Positions 30,590 to 41,439 of a stretch of 64,000 nucleotides of DNA are shown piece by piece (the first letter of the stretch is position 1; each line of letters opens with the position of its first letter). This stretch comes from Trichobilharzia szidati (Eukaryota > Platyhelminthes > Trematoda > Strigeidida > Schistosomatidae), in the NCBI GenBank assembly GCA_944472155.2, contig OX235272.1, positions 11,330,354-11,394,353 on the forward strand, read 5' to 3'. A model generated the notes under the pieces. That model did no database searches and was not told the DNA's origin. It worked only from the letters and a program-made list of their open reading frames with translations. Both the position numbers and the translations under genes were made by a program.

Positions 30590-31500
30590 AATGGTTGGAC
30601 GTATTTCTTTTGAACACACAACGTTGGCATGAACTTTCGGGTCGCCAGTGCCTCAACTATTCCCAGTCAGACGACTTGATTTCACTCACTTTAAGAGGTT
30701 TGATTGGACCTTGTATATGACTTTGAAGGAATTTTCATCAAATGGAGCTGAATATCTTGGATTCACCAAATGTTCTATGAATAAAATATGTACACTCTCG
30801 CATTCTTCTATTGCTAACCATGCTGGATAGTGTTCCTGAGCGTGTTCGACAAGAGGAAGTCATGGTACAGCCAATGTACTCTGCTCCACACCAGCAAATG
30901 AACTAAAATATGCATGTCCAAGTGACCCAATGCTACAGCTTGTCTTTCACGTGCTAGTGGAATAGATTTTTGCAGGAAAATATCACTCGTAGGCTGGTGG
31001 TGCAGTGTGTGTTCTACTGATAGATTCCGAAAGCCGTCTACAGAGAAGTTTTGCCTCTGCATCATTTTTCAATTCGAGATTAAGCATCAACACCATTTGG
31101 AGGAGGAATTGGACCTATACAGGTGTTTTCATTTGCTAACAAGGTCCATAGGAGGTTTCTTAATTCTATGGTAATCTACTCCTTAGTGCATATTTTCCAT
31201 ATCTTTGAGGAGAGACAGTATATGAAGTTTCTTTTTCTGGTTAGCGTAACACAACTTTGAAAACTAATAAACGTTCCATATCATGTGAGCTTTTTGTAGA
31301 TGGATCTTGTCAGCGAATTATCAGCATTTCTTTGCAGCTGAACATCAAGGAAATCAAACATTGAGCAAGATTCAACAACTTGAAGAGTGAATTTGATGTT
31401 TGGATGGGTATCATTGAAGGTTTGGAGTAGGTTGTACGGATCGAAATTCCCCTCCCCCCGGTAACTATCTTTTAACTTTGTCACTTCCTTATAATAAAGG
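30590..31500 (-). pseudogene. PLE fragment: RT end and endonuclease, minus strand
   Basis: Minus frames: FNDTHPNIKFTLQVVESCSM and FDFLDVQLQRNADNSLTRSI (31,290-31,440) at the start, later LQKSIPLARERQAVAL, a GIY-YIG core seen as ICWCGAEYIGCTMTS in a shifted frame (about 30,860-30,910), and a C-terminal FMPTLCVQKKYV (30,595-30,640). It lies tail to tail with 29,640-30,500. 31,500-32,040 has no recognised feature. Confidence 0.7.
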
Positions 31501-32040
31501 TTTTTGTATTTCCCAATGAATGAAAAACAAAACGATATTGTCACTTTTACTGACGTCTCGCTATTTAATGCTAATAGCTTTATCAAAGCAGTATTATTAA
31601 ACAGGAATTTACAAAATCTCAGCATATATATAACAAAGAGTTAAGAGGTGAGAAAATAGACTTAAGTCAAGTTACAAAGACATATTGAAAGTCAAAATAC
31701 CAATGAAGATCACTAAACCAAATAACAAAGGTAATAGTACGTCTGTTATGCTATCAAAACAAAGTTTACTAACTTGATCATCGTTCGTCTGCCAGGGGGC
31801 ATTTTTAGTTGTCAAGTTCGTCATTTGATAAAGATAACAAAATGAAGTGTAGATTGTTGGATTTGATCAGTGCGTAAAATTAAAAAGGCAGTGTGTGTTT
31901 ACATAGTGAACTTGCATATCACATTCGTGTTGATTTTGTCACTTCATGGGGGAGGGAGGGAGGTGTTGTAACCAGATCAGATTCTGTTTTAGTCCATCAT
32001 TTCTATTCAGGCAATTTGGATTCCACTTGATATGAAGTGC

Positions 32041-32288
32041 TGTGGTGAGAGCTGTCTACTAGCCAAGTGGTGGACAGTAATTGAGGTCAAGGTCAAGATA
32101 GACAGGCGGATACAGAACTGACACAGCCACAAGAGATGCAAGGTTAACTTTGTGTGAGAAACAACCAATCAACAGACGGTATTTTCTACTAACATTAACC
32201 TACAAAAATGTACATCAAAATCTATAAATACGTGTTGATTTTCCTTAATAAACGATCTGTTGCCTGGCCCTTGTCTTCTGTTGTTACA
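32041..32288 (+). mobile_element. Solo LTR with 4-base target duplication
   Basis: 248 bases from TGTGGTGAGAGCTGTC to TCTTCTGTTGTTACA, flanked on both sides by GTGC (32,037-32,040 and 32,289-32,292). It contains CTATAAATACGTG (TATA box) and AATAAACGATCTGTTGCC (polyadenylation region). It lacks internal sequence, so it probably arose by LTR-LTR recombination. Four-base duplications fit a gypsy-type integrase. Confidence 0.85.
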
Positions 32289-32292
32289 GTGC

Positions 32293-32640
32293 TTCTGATA
32301 TAAGACGTTCTTTCTGATTTCTGAAGTTTTTCTGGATTATTTTAATATTGTCAAAATCAATTTTGTTGCCTGATTCTATAGCATGTAGACAAGCTATGGC
32401 TGATGATTTTTCAAGTTTTTCCAGTTAAATTGGATTTCTCGGTGGTCGAACAGATGCTCTACGGTGTTCATTTCTTCTGACTTTGATTTCTTTCTGGCGA
32501 TGATTGTCCGATGCATATCGCATCACATTCCAAGCATTTTATTTTATAGACACAATTAGACAGAGAATCCTTAGGGATTTTGTCTTTTATATGGACAAGG
32601 TTGTTTGGTAGTGTGTCTGATGTTTTGAAGTAACCTCAAA
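32293..32640 (-). pseudogene. P3 PLE GIY-YIG endonuclease fragment
   Basis: On minus: IPKDSLSNCVYKIKCLECDA then I-C-IGQSSP (YIG drifted), a shifted KLEKSSAIACLHAIESGNKI and DFDNIKIIQKNFRNQKERL. The C-x2-C pattern and the SSAIACLH block place it with 12,070-12,411. No RT part present. Confidence 0.65.
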
Positions 32641-32689
32641 TGTCAAGCTGATTGAGTACTCTTCTGATATCATCTGACGTCTCTGCTTC

Positions 32690-33070
32690 ATGATGTTTAC
32701 AATTCTAGATAATTCTATTAACTTGTTTGTATTCTGCGTAACTCTTCTGAGTCATCCTATTCTTCTTAGTCATCATCGGTGTTTTACAAATTTCTTGATC
32801 TAGTAATAACTTGTTGCTAACGTCTAAGTATCAGCTTATCTTGAATTCCGTAATTAATTCACTTTCACCGCACCTTTTATAACCTAGATATTTTGTTACT
32901 AACATCTATTAGTAACCCCCCGTATACTTAAAACCGATTAACTAAAATAACCACTTGATTGGCAGAACATTTTCATTTAGAAAACCATATATTAGTGTAG
33001 AGCCAGCCGATGATGAGGAATTAATTGAAGTGAAGGAATGCATAATTCTTCGTTCAGTTTATCGTCTTCT
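32690..33070 (+). repeat. PLE terminal repeat, one arm of an inverted pair
   Basis: Reverse complement of 33,795-34,190 over nearly its whole length. Shared blocks: GTCATCCTATTCTTCTTAG, TAATAACTTGTTGC, ACCTAGATATTTTGTTA / AACAAGATATCTAGGTT, AACCACTTGATTGG, ACTAACATCTATTAG. Near its end CCGAUGA and GAAGGAAUGCAUAAUUCUUC form a hammerhead-like segment (33,010-33,055). Confidence 0.7.
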
Positions 33071-33283
33071 TCCATATAAGTAAGTGGGAATTTGGAAATT
33101 GCGAAAACATGATTATGTCTTGAATTCGTATGTGGCACGTTGAGTCATTCACCAAAGAATAATTATTATTATTTAATTGAATTTTAGATTTTCCCATCGA
33201 TTGATTGGATTGAAGTGCTCGGCCACAGGTTGACATGTCGGCTTCTTGTGCAGATGCTTCGACAATGTCTGGGCATGTAATTA

Positions 33284-33358
33284 GAATTTAATTGGTGTAT
33301 GGTGACTAGCAGTGGAATTCAGGATGCGTATTTCGTCCTGTTTGGGATTCGTCATATG
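33284..33358 (-). mobile_element. S2 SINE 3' half, minus strand
   Basis: Reverse complement reads AGGTACATCCATATGACGAA, CCCAAACAGGACGAAATACG, CATCCTGAATTCCACTGC and TAGTCACCATACACC: the hammerhead and 3' end of S2. It directly abuts a plus-strand S2 copy (33,363), giving an inverted pair. Confidence 0.7.
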
Positions 33359-33362
33359 GATG

Positions 33363-33530
33363 TACCTGGTCTAGTGGATAACGCATTGGCGTTTGAAACT
33401 ATGGACACTGGGTTTGAGCCTCGATGGGAACATCATCACTCACTGGGTTATGCAGGTACATCCAGATGACGAGTCCCAAACAGGACGAAATGCGCATGTT
33501 AGATTCCACTGCTAGTTACCATACACCAAT
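33363..33530 (+). mobile_element. S2 (Sm-alpha-like) SINE
   Basis: GTCTAGTGGATAACGCATTGG (A box region), CTGGGTTTGAGCCTCG (B box), then the hammerhead at 33,460-33,504 with stem I AUCCAG, core AUGACGA (C3 to A), GUCC/GGAC, GAA and stem III AUGCGCAU; position 17 is G and the stem I 3' strand has become UUAGAU, so it is inactive. Followed by an ATT/GTT-rich tail (33,530-33,555). 33,555-33,795 is unassigned. Confidence 0.8.
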
Positions 33531-33794
33531 AAAATTATTATTGTTGTTGTTGGAATTTTTGATGGAAACCTCAGAAGTTGCATCTTCGTAAACTGTATGA
33601 GAAACTAATATAACTCCCAAAGTTTAAATTCAATAACTTGTGATTTGAAGCCATACACAAGAATTTGACTGACAGAAGCGATTTGCAATCTCATAGTAAA
33701 TTCTGATAACGAAATTGAACGTGCCCCATGACCATTACATCGAAACATCAACTATATATACACAGTATTATTAAATTATGATATATAAAATTGC

Positions 33795-34190
33795 TTAGTA
33801 AAAAAACGAATAGATTGAGCGAAGAAATATGCATTCCATTCCAATTAGTTCCTCTTCATCACCTACCTCAACATAAATATGTAGTTTTTTACATCAGCCA
33901 TTTACCAATCAAGTGGTTATTTCAGTTAATCAGTTTCGGCATAGGACGGAGGTGAAATTAAGAGGTTAAAGGTCATCAAAACATCAGTTAACTAATAGAT
34001 GTTACTAACAAGATATCTAGGTTTTGAAGGACGGAGGGGTGAAAATTAATAATAATAAGCTGATTCTTAGGCGTCAGCAACAAGTTATTACACAAACAGG
34101 AAGTTTTTAGAACAGCGGTGACGACTAAGAAGAATAGGATGACTCAGAAGAATTACGTAGAATGCAAACAAGTTAATAAATTTAGCTTGA
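33795..34190 (-). repeat. PLE terminal repeat, second arm of an inverted pair
   Basis: Inverted copy of 32,690-33,070. In the minus direction it follows the P1 endonuclease end at about 34,320, so it fits as that element's 3' terminal repeat. Its minus-strand segment at 33,818-33,870 includes GUGAUGA, AGAGGAACUAAUUG and a GAAU...AUUUCUUC hairpin, a degraded hammerhead. Confidence 0.65.
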
Positions 34191-34319
34191 TTTTCAGAAA
34201 TTAAAAAGTCAAAAGACAGTTACAGGGAAGGGGAAAATTGTTTAAAAAACTTTATATGCATTATTTAGTTGACCATGGCAAAGAAAGGGGCTGTACAAAT
34301 TTCGTTTGATGAACACATA

Positions 34320-34935
34320 GATTTGGCTTGTTCATATATAGATCACGACTATCGCTCTTGTATTTAAATGTCGTACCCGTAAACCATGCTATTTCGGACG
34401 GATGAAATACGATAAGTAACTTCAAAAGCTTTGTTAGAGTCTACCTGGTGTCCAGTATCACCAAGATGAGCTAGTATTGAGCAGTGTAAAGCAGCTTTAT
34501 TCGGAACTTTGCCAAACCAAAGTTGGAGGTGTTCAGAAATTCGATTTTGAACTTGGTCGTACACTAAATGGGCAGTTAAACTGGTAAATACATATGGAAG
34601 AGACGAAACCGGTCAGTTTTTCTTTATGTCTTGAAGTAAGTATTGGTAGTCTAGTGAATACACAGCAAAGCTTAGCTGAGTTGAAAGTCATTTCGAAAGC
34701 CCTTCTCAGACGTCGTAATGAGATGTTGCTACTGAGATCACACATAAATTGCAATCTTAGGAAGATTGAATTTTTTGGAACAGTGGGCACCTTAGACGTC
34801 TTACTTTCTGAGTTCATGTGTTTGTTCAAGAATTTAGTCGGATACCCGTTTCTACTTAGTAGATCGCCAATATTAACGAGTTATTCATTTAGTGTCTCAT
34901 TTGAGCGTTTGTATTGTAGACGTAAGAATCCCCGG
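34320..34935 (-). pseudogene. P1 PLE fragment: thumb and GIY-YIG endonuclease
   Basis: Minus frames: SRNGYPTKFLNKHMNSES, VPTVPKNSIFLRLQFMCDL, RRLRRAFEMTFNSAKLCCVF, FVSSICIYQFNCPFSVRPSS (start of the endonuclease, YIG lost to a frameshift), then NRISEHLQLWFGKVPNKAAL, HCSILAHLGDTGHQVDSNKA and FEVTYRISSV. Stops and one frameshift near 34,560. 5'-truncated just before 34,935. Confidence 0.8.
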
Positions 34936-34954
34936 TAGTGAGTACATATATATA

Positions 34955-36165
34955 TGTTTTAAACTCAATTCTATGCGTCCAATATTGACACATTGATCAA
35001 AAACAAATAAAAGATGTTTTAAATTCTCTCCGCAGTGCAAAAGAACACCACCCACATTCGATACCTACTTCACAAAGTCTGTTGTCTATCCACCCCCCCC
35101 CCAGAAGCCTAAAAACAAATAAGCATGCGTACTCCGACTATATATACAGATACATTTTCCCAAACAACATCTTTCTATTACAAGTATTGTTATTACTATT
35201 ATTATTATTACTGTTGGTGTTTTCAATGTTTAATTGAACAACATATGGCCACCTCTACATAACAAACACACATCTGTTCACACAGGATCAACTTATTTGA
35301 ACAGTACACACAAGAGAATAAATAAACAGTGAGATAAATTAAAATTTATTTGATTTCAACAATGTCTTATCATGGTGAATACTGGGGACGAAATTGTTCT
35401 GGTTATTATAAATTATTATTATCAACTCACCTGCTCATGTGGAGCCAGTTATATTTGCCACACAAAGGGCACACTCTCCAAACCCATCTCCGAACATTAT
35501 TCCGCATGGTTAACAACAAGAAAATGTAAGACGATTACTAGCTCAATTCTGGAGCACTTGGTGAACTGAAGCCACGTAGATCCACCTGAGTCGTCTTCCA
35601 AGATTATCTTTAAGGTGAGGCTAAATGGTGCAAAGTGTGTCAGGTTTTGGCATATGTGTGCATGGCCGAAGCATTGGCGATTCTTCAATACATCCCGGGA
35701 CTATGTATATACAGGAAACATTTGTCCAGTCTCTTATACTACCTTGATCTTAACCTCTTCAGTAGTCGTTCCCTGTAAAAAAATTTTATTTTTAATTTTC
35801 AGTTTTACTTTTAGTTTGCTTTTACTTGAATAATTTATTTTTTATTATCAATCTCATATGTTCTTTTTGTACATTTTCACACCCTCTTGACACTTGCTAA
35901 ATCGACGCTCAACCACCATTCTTCTCAATTAGTAACAATTTTCACCTTATGAAATGTTTAAGCCATTTTCCTTTTGGGCCACTGATTATTACATAATTCA
36001 CAGCTTTTATTTTCACTCTTGAAGCCACTTCTGAGTAACTATATCAATTATATCACACCTTCCCCCCTATTACTCAGTAATAGACTGCTATACATTTTTG
36101 ATGAATATAAATACGGCTGTATAGCTTCTTAAGATGATTTCATCGATAGAGGAAATTTTCTCCTC
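34955..36165 (+). repeat. Left arm of a second large inverted repeat (P1 3' end)
   Basis: Inverted relative to 38,590-39,725. Shared blocks: GAGAGAATTTAAAAC (inverted), CATATGGCCACCTCTACATAAC, GATCAACTTATTTGAACAGT, TGTCTTATCATGGTGAATAC, GGGCACACTCTCCAAAC, TGGCTTCAAAAGT-type end. It includes a P1 endonuclease (35,420-35,760) with YQLTCSCGASYICHTKGTLS (YIG to YIC), ISEHYSAWLTTRK, SSILEHLVN, and a hammerhead-like end at 36,117-36,166. The spacer between the arms is about 2.4 kb. Confidence 0.8.
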
Positions 36166-36166
36166 T
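36117..36166 (+). ncRNA. Hammerhead-like three-way junction at PLE end
   Basis: UUAAGA and UCUUAA can close the structure, enclosing the hairpin GAUGA-UU-UCAUC and a GAGG...CCUC hairpin. The layout equals other PLE ends here, but the conserved CUGAUGA strand is replaced by UUCUUAA and GAAA by GAUA. Structural remnant rather than active ribozyme. Confidence 0.3.
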
Positions 36167-36354
36167 TAATTGTCCTTTATTTTCTTCATGACTCAATGGG
36201 TATTTTCAGTGATATCGATTTTCTTTATAAGACGCCACAAATCGTCTTTATAAGGCAAAGAATATGGAGATGACTTATGTATTTAGTATTCCGATAACAG
36301 TAACAAGGAACTACATCAACCAACCAGCTAACCGATAAACTATTTATCCTCCAA

Positions 36355-36635
36355 CAAATGTCTAGGCGGAAGTAGAAATGGGTTGACCATACACTGATGA
36401 GACTGCTGACTGACAGCACACTCAGGCCCTTGAATGGGATTATAAAGGGAAACAACAAGTAGGGTGTGTGTCAGAGATTCACATGGGAGAGATCGTGTGA
36501 AGAGGTGATGACAACTTGTGGGTAATCGTGAAGACAGATTAAAAAGACATAGGAGCGCAGAGTGAAATGGTGACGTCTTGCTGAATCCCAGGGTTCCACT
36601 GGAGATCCAAATTAGTGGAAAACAAAGAATAAGAG
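36355..36635 (+). mobile_element. RTE-A LINE 3' end
   Basis: GAAATGGGTTGACCATACACTG, TGAGACTGCTGACTGACAG, CAAGTAGGGTGTGTGTCAG, GAGATCGTGTGAAGAGGTG, AATCCCAGGGTTCCACTGG: the tail of RTE-A, aligned with 17,600-17,870. No coding frame survives. Confidence 0.65.
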
Positions 36636-36706
36636 TATTCAGGTTTTACAAAGACATTGACTTTTTCGGTGACATATTTTTCATACGAAAAGCCTAATAA
36701 TATTCT

Positions 36707-37105
36707 GTGACTTCGTCCCGCTGGAACGGTAGAAGGCGAAAATATGGTAACACTTCATGTAGAAATTATGTACACCTTATCTTCAACGCACCATTTGCAC
36801 AAATCCTCCGAGTTGTTTTGCTACTTCTGGCCTTCATATTTTGTTTCTTTGTGTTCCTTTCACGTCTGCCATGTATCTCCGCAAGGCTGTATCATTTACT
36901 TTCCCTGACATCAAATCTAACTCGCTGCTCCTTGGTGTTTTTCTGCCAACAAAATTCTATTTACATACTACTGATAAATTTTATCAGTAGCACACCTCGC
37001 ACCACGAGTAATACACATATAAATCCTTGCTTGTTCAACTCATTAGTTTTTTTCTTAGGGTTTTCAAGTGTGATCGACACGCTGTCTTGGTCACCAGGTA
37101 TGTAG
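36707..37105 (+). other. Unassigned hydrophobic open frame
   Basis: An uninterrupted 132-codon frame. It has a basic start (SSRWNGRRRK) and hydrophobic runs such as VVLLLLAFIFCFFVFLS. I recognise no family and see no promoter, splice or polyadenylation signal. AT-rich chance frames are common here, so I consider it more probably non-coding. The opposite strand at 37,219-37,410 reads LSITSNIEPLSTVSQGQSAC, HYPPITFKLEDAKLECV and HFEKFHKPNRIDNYSEI, which looks more protein-like but is also unidentified. Confidence 0.2.
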
Positions 37106-37424
37106 CGTCATACAGTTGTAAAGTAGGATGAAGCAGCCCTACCGTAATAGGCTGTCCCATATAGCATCTGAGACAAGAATGAGGAGGATAGGATCAGAAA
37201 TAAATTGAGGCTTTATATTCAAGTTAAGATTTCACTATAATTATCAATCCGGTTGGGTTTATGAAATTTCTCGAAATGTTTAAGTGGTCGGACACATTCA
37301 AGCTTTGCATCTTCTAGCTTAAAAGTAATTGGCGGGTAGTGACAAGCACTCTGTCCCTGACTTACAGTTGACAGAGGTTCTATGTTAGAAGTTATAGACA
37401 AATTTTTACTCAGAGTATTCAGAA

Positions 37425-37665
37425 GAGCGTGTTGGTGGTACAGAGGTAGAATGCTAGTCGAACACTCCCCAGGTGGTCCGGAGATGGATCCCTGGTCACC
37501 GACGCACTTCTTAACCTCCATAAACCAGTAATAAGACTGATAAAGAGGGAAGGTTAGGCATAAGACTAGTGACGCTATTTCGTAAAAATAAACATCACTG
37601 CTACTGGAACCTCAAGCCTCTAGCCTGAAACCATATGTTCCACTCGGACCGTACAGGAATGAAAA
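37425..37665 (+). mobile_element. S4 tRNA-like repeat
   Basis: GTTGGTGGTACAGAGGTAG (A-box-like), GGTGGTCCGGAGATGGATCCC (B-box-like), then ACTGATAAAGAGGGAAGG, CACTGCTACTGGAACCTC and AAGCCTCTAGCCTGAAACC. The same succession occurs at 47,842-48,058 and, shorter, at 43,143-43,330. A SINE is the best interpretation. 37,666-37,975 has nothing recognised. Confidence 0.6.
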
Positions 37666-37979
37666 AATTCAGAAGATTCTGTATTTGGTCTCTAGTCATA
37701 CATAGAAGGATGATATCAGGTACATATTCAAGATAAATGAGAAATTTACTCGATAGCAGTCAATTTGTGGAAGGAAGACTTCCATAAAGGACACTACTGC
37801 ACATCTGTATTTCATGAGAAAAATCTAACACTATCTTATTCAGTTGCAAAGGTAGAAATAATTGGCACTAAATAGCATTATGTATTTTCGCGGCACTCCA
37901 AGACAGTTGATATTATTATGTTTATTTCCTTAGGTTACAAATAGAAAATAAGGCTTCAACGGCAATTTTCCGTTTCATC

Positions 37980-38300
37980 CTGTTATCTACAGTCCACTAG
38001 AGCTGGTTCCACGATTTTGGCATTAGCTCTTATCTCCTCATCACACGATCCCTTCCATGTCACCCTCCGACCCACATCTAACCTGCCATTTCTCATTTGG
38101 CTGCCACCTGTAAACATGACCGGTGTGATGTCACGTCCACAACGTGTCTGCAATCCGCCTCTATTCTCTTCGTAATATGTGTTGGTAAATAGGTTCTTGG
38201 TCGATTCATCGTCAGAGTTCCTTGTTGCCAGCTTTCTCTGACCGGCCATCTGTTTTACAGTATGGAGCCAGCCAAGGCAGTGTTCAACAAAAGCAAACAA
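37980..38300 (-). mobile_element. RTE-A LINE, divergent copy
   Basis: One open minus frame across the fragment: KQMAGQRKLATRNSDDESTK, NLFTNTYYEENRGG, QMRNGRLDVGRRVTWKGSCD and EEIRANAKIVE. The RKLATRNS...RRVTW..SC(D/E)EE pattern is the C-terminal tail of RTE-A. It is intact over about 100 codons, better than most copies. 38,300-38,590 is unassigned. Confidence 0.65.
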
Positions 38301-38589
38301 GGAACTCAAGGGTGTATACAGTTCGGTAAAAGAACATCTGGGGAATTCAGGTTATTCAGCTCCACTTGATGAACTATCCTTCAAAGTCATATTGGGTTGG
38401 TTCGCTCTTCAGGTCAGATAGAAAGAACTGCGTCACACGATCTACTGTCAATTAATCTTATATCTGAATATCGTGGACGAAGACAAATTATTATGCAATA
38501 AATTCCATTGAAAATTCTTTACATTATATAAACACACTGTCCAGAATAAAGCTATAATTATTATTTTATTTATTTTCTAATGACCAGAG

Positions 38590-39725
38590 GAATTCCACCT
38601 TCAGTGTTCATCGGCGCAATCATCTTCACAGGCTGCACAGTGCTATTGGTATTTATCAAAAATATAGTGTGGTCTATATTGATTAATACGTTGGGTGACA
38701 TAATTTATATAATTACTCAGAAATGGCTTCAAAAGTAAAAATAAAAATGTCACAAATTACGTAATACTCAACGACACAAAGGAAGAAAGAGTTATAAATT
38801 TGATAAGATTAGTATTGTTATCAAATGAGAAGAAAGGTACTTGAGTGTCAATTTAACAAGTGTGAAGAGGGTGAGAAAACATACAAAAAGAACATGTGAA
38901 GAAATGATAATAATGAATTCATGATTAAAGTAAAAGCAAGCTAATCATTCAAAATAAAAAATAAACAATTTACAGGGAACGACTGATGAAGAGGTTAAGA
39001 CCAAGATGCGATAAGACACTGAACAAACTCTTTCTGTATGGGGTTGTATTGATGAATTGCCAACACCTCCGCCATACTCACATATGTCAAAACCTAACGC
39101 TCTTTGTACGACTGTGGTGGATCTGCGTGGCTTGAGTTCACCAAGTGCTCGAGAATCGAGCTAGCAATTGTCTAACATTGTCTTTTTGTCAATCATGCCG
39201 TATAATGTTCAGAGATGCGTTTGGAGAGTGTGCCCTTTGTGTCGTCAATATAACTAGCTCCACATGAGCAGGTGAACTGATAATAATAGTTTATAATAAC
39301 CAGAACAATTTCATCTTCAGTATTCACCATGATAAAACACTGTTGGAATCAAATAAATTTTAATTTGTCTCACTGTTTATTTATTCGCTTGTGTGCACTG
39401 TTCAAATTAGTTGATCCAGTGTGAACAGATGTGTGGTTGTTATGTAGAGGTGGCCATATGTTATTCAGTCAAACACTGGAAACACCAACAGTAATAATAA
39501 TAACAATACTGATAATAAAAAGATGTTGTGGGGAAAATGTATCTGTACATATAGTTGGAATTTTCGACCTTATGTTTCTGGTAGGCTTCTAGAAGGGGGG
39601 TGAATAGACGATAGACAGTGTGTTGTAGGGAGGGAGTGTGGGAGGTGTTCTTTTGCATTGCGGAGAGAATTTAAAACGTTTTTTACTTCTTTTGATCAAT
39701 GTGTCAATATAAGACATATGGAATT
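38590..39725 (-). repeat. Right arm of the second large inverted repeat (P1 3' end)
   Basis: Minus-strand counterpart of 34,955-36,165. The endonuclease part (about 39,125-39,300) keeps TCSCGASYI-like coding (CACCTGCTCATGTGGAGC on minus) and TKGTLSKRISEHYTA. The terminal part at 38,600-38,650 holds CAGC-CUGUGAA-GAUGAUUGCG, the start of a hammerhead-like end. Probably a second insertion of the same subfamily in opposite orientation, or an inverted duplication. Confidence 0.8.
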
Positions 39726-39924
39726 GAATTAACAAGTTTTTAAATTAAAATTTTTATAGTACTATGCATACATAACTAATATTTTCACGCATTGGAAATG
39801 ACATAGTTTCGTATCCGGCTTTTAGAGATCCCGGTGAAACTGTGGTTCAGCCATACTGTTGACATACTTATGTATAACATAATATATAGAGGATTTCAAA
39901 TTTAAGATTGTTGCGCTGTTTCCT

Positions 39925-40545
39925 CTGTGGATATTACGACATCTGGTCATATCTGAGGCACTAGCCATCCAAAAGCTCAAACCCACACTTTGTATCCAAA
40001 AGAAATGTGTCCAACCCCTGTCCCTGCCACGGCCATCATAAACATGTAATTCTTCTAATAGTGGCTATCCCACTGACTTCCTCATCCAAAAATTCCTGTT
40101 TATTCATGATATTTTTAAGTTTTTCTTCATCCCGGTTTGCACTACCATATTTTCATATCTGAACTGCCTATCTGTTTTGTCATTTTATTATTTCTACATA
40201 TTTAATCCCTAACTGCATTAACAACTATTCTTCGCATTAGTTATGATCCCACTAGAATTTTTATCCAAACATCCTGTCTATTTTTGTTATTTCTATACTA
40301 CATTTCTAACCCCTAATTGCACAATCAATGTCAATCTTTTCAGTAATTATGATGCTAATTTGTTTGAGCGTTATGCGTCCCCCTGTTTATTATGGCATTT
40401 TAATTCCTAATTGTAATTTTAATAATTTACCACTTAACCGGAAATTATTCTGGAACTTTCCCACCCATTCATAAATACATGGATGTACAGCCCAGTTGAT
40501 GTGAACTTCGTCGAAAAGAAAATTTTCTTCGTTGCGACATCTGTT
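39925..40545 (+). pseudogene. P1 PLE C-terminal endonuclease and 3' terminal repeat
   Basis: Near 39,950-40,040: ISEALAIQKLKPTLCIQKKC then VQPLSLPRPS, the conserved end of the P1 protein (compare 4,820-4,912 and 23,950-24,040). A ~450-base AT-rich terminal part leads to a hammerhead-like motif at 40,489-40,535. Only the last third of the endonuclease remains. Confidence 0.7.
40489..40535 (+). ncRNA. Hammerhead-like motif at P1 end
   Basis: CAGC (40,489-40,492) can pair with GUUG (40,532-40,535). Between them lie a drifted core and stem II ending CUUCGUC, then GAAA (40,514), a palindromic stem III around AAGAAAAUUUUCUU, and C17 at 40,531. The strand GAAA and stem III are intact while CUGAUGA is not recognisable. 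40,546-40,930 is unassigned. Confidence 0.4.
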
Positions 40546-40929
40546 TATTATTCTCTGTGGATATTGTGTGGATTGTGGAACGAATTGATGTTAAGTTTGC
40601 AGGACCTAGCCACAGATTTTGATAGTATGGAAAGTCAGAGAATATCGAAGCCTCGTGTATACGGACCCCATGTGTAGTTTCGTAATAAAATCATTTATTG
40701 TCATGTGATTCTAAATATTTCAATCTAGAGAACTGATTTGTAATAATGGAGAAGATTTGGAGCTCAGGTGAATGATTTTCAATTTAGTTGTGTTCTCTGA
40801 AGAGCTGGTTGATTTCATTGCGAAGCTTTCATTGTCCACCTACACAACATTTTCAGTACAGGTTTTTGTATGAAAATAACTGATTTGAATTATTTCTCCA
40901 TGATTGATATACCAGTATTTCCTGACAAC

Positions 40930-41439
40930 CAATGTCATGACTGGTTGTTAATTCACGTCTCTATTGACCACTTTTATTCACTAGGAATTTGAACTGGGAT
41001 CTACTTTTCGTGTTAGTTGGCACTTACCAGTCATCAGGGCATATCTACAACTTTGGAGGAACTCATGTCCCTTCTGAGATTCCAACCCCACGGCATCCAG
41101 TGAGTGATGCAGTCAGAGAATTTGTCACTGAGCAGTTACTCAGGATGGCGACTGATCTCCTGTAGGACTGACTGCATCGGATACTTTGATTGGACACTAA
41201 TTAGTAACTAGTGTAATGTGTCTAGTCCTATCTTCGGTGCTGGCTTACTTCTATCAGTCAAGTTTACAATGTGTTGATGAGTTGCAACTAGCTCGAAACC
41301 TAGGTATAGCAAAGGCACCCTGCCGATTGCTCGCAATCATCTAAAATCAACAATCCAAAGTATACCGTGATGAGGAACCACCTAAAATGGTGGTCACGTT
41401 GCAAACTGACTGATATAATCCACTCTGCGGCTAACAAAG
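40930..41439. repeat. Foldback-type repeat, partial copy
   Basis: Shares with 57,110-57,600 the blocks TTTGATTGGACACTA, GTAACTAGT, GTGTCTAGTCCT, TCTATCAGTCA, and on the other strand TCAGAAGGGACATGAGTTCC / GGAAGGACATGAATTCC. It is cut on the right by the LTR at 41,440. No coding potential seen. Confidence 0.55.

Noticed and set aside
33165..33260. Possible GIY-YIG C-terminus (PVAEHFN-like on minus)
   Set aside because: Only one short motif in one frame, with no YIG core or neighbours of that lineage; too weak to list.
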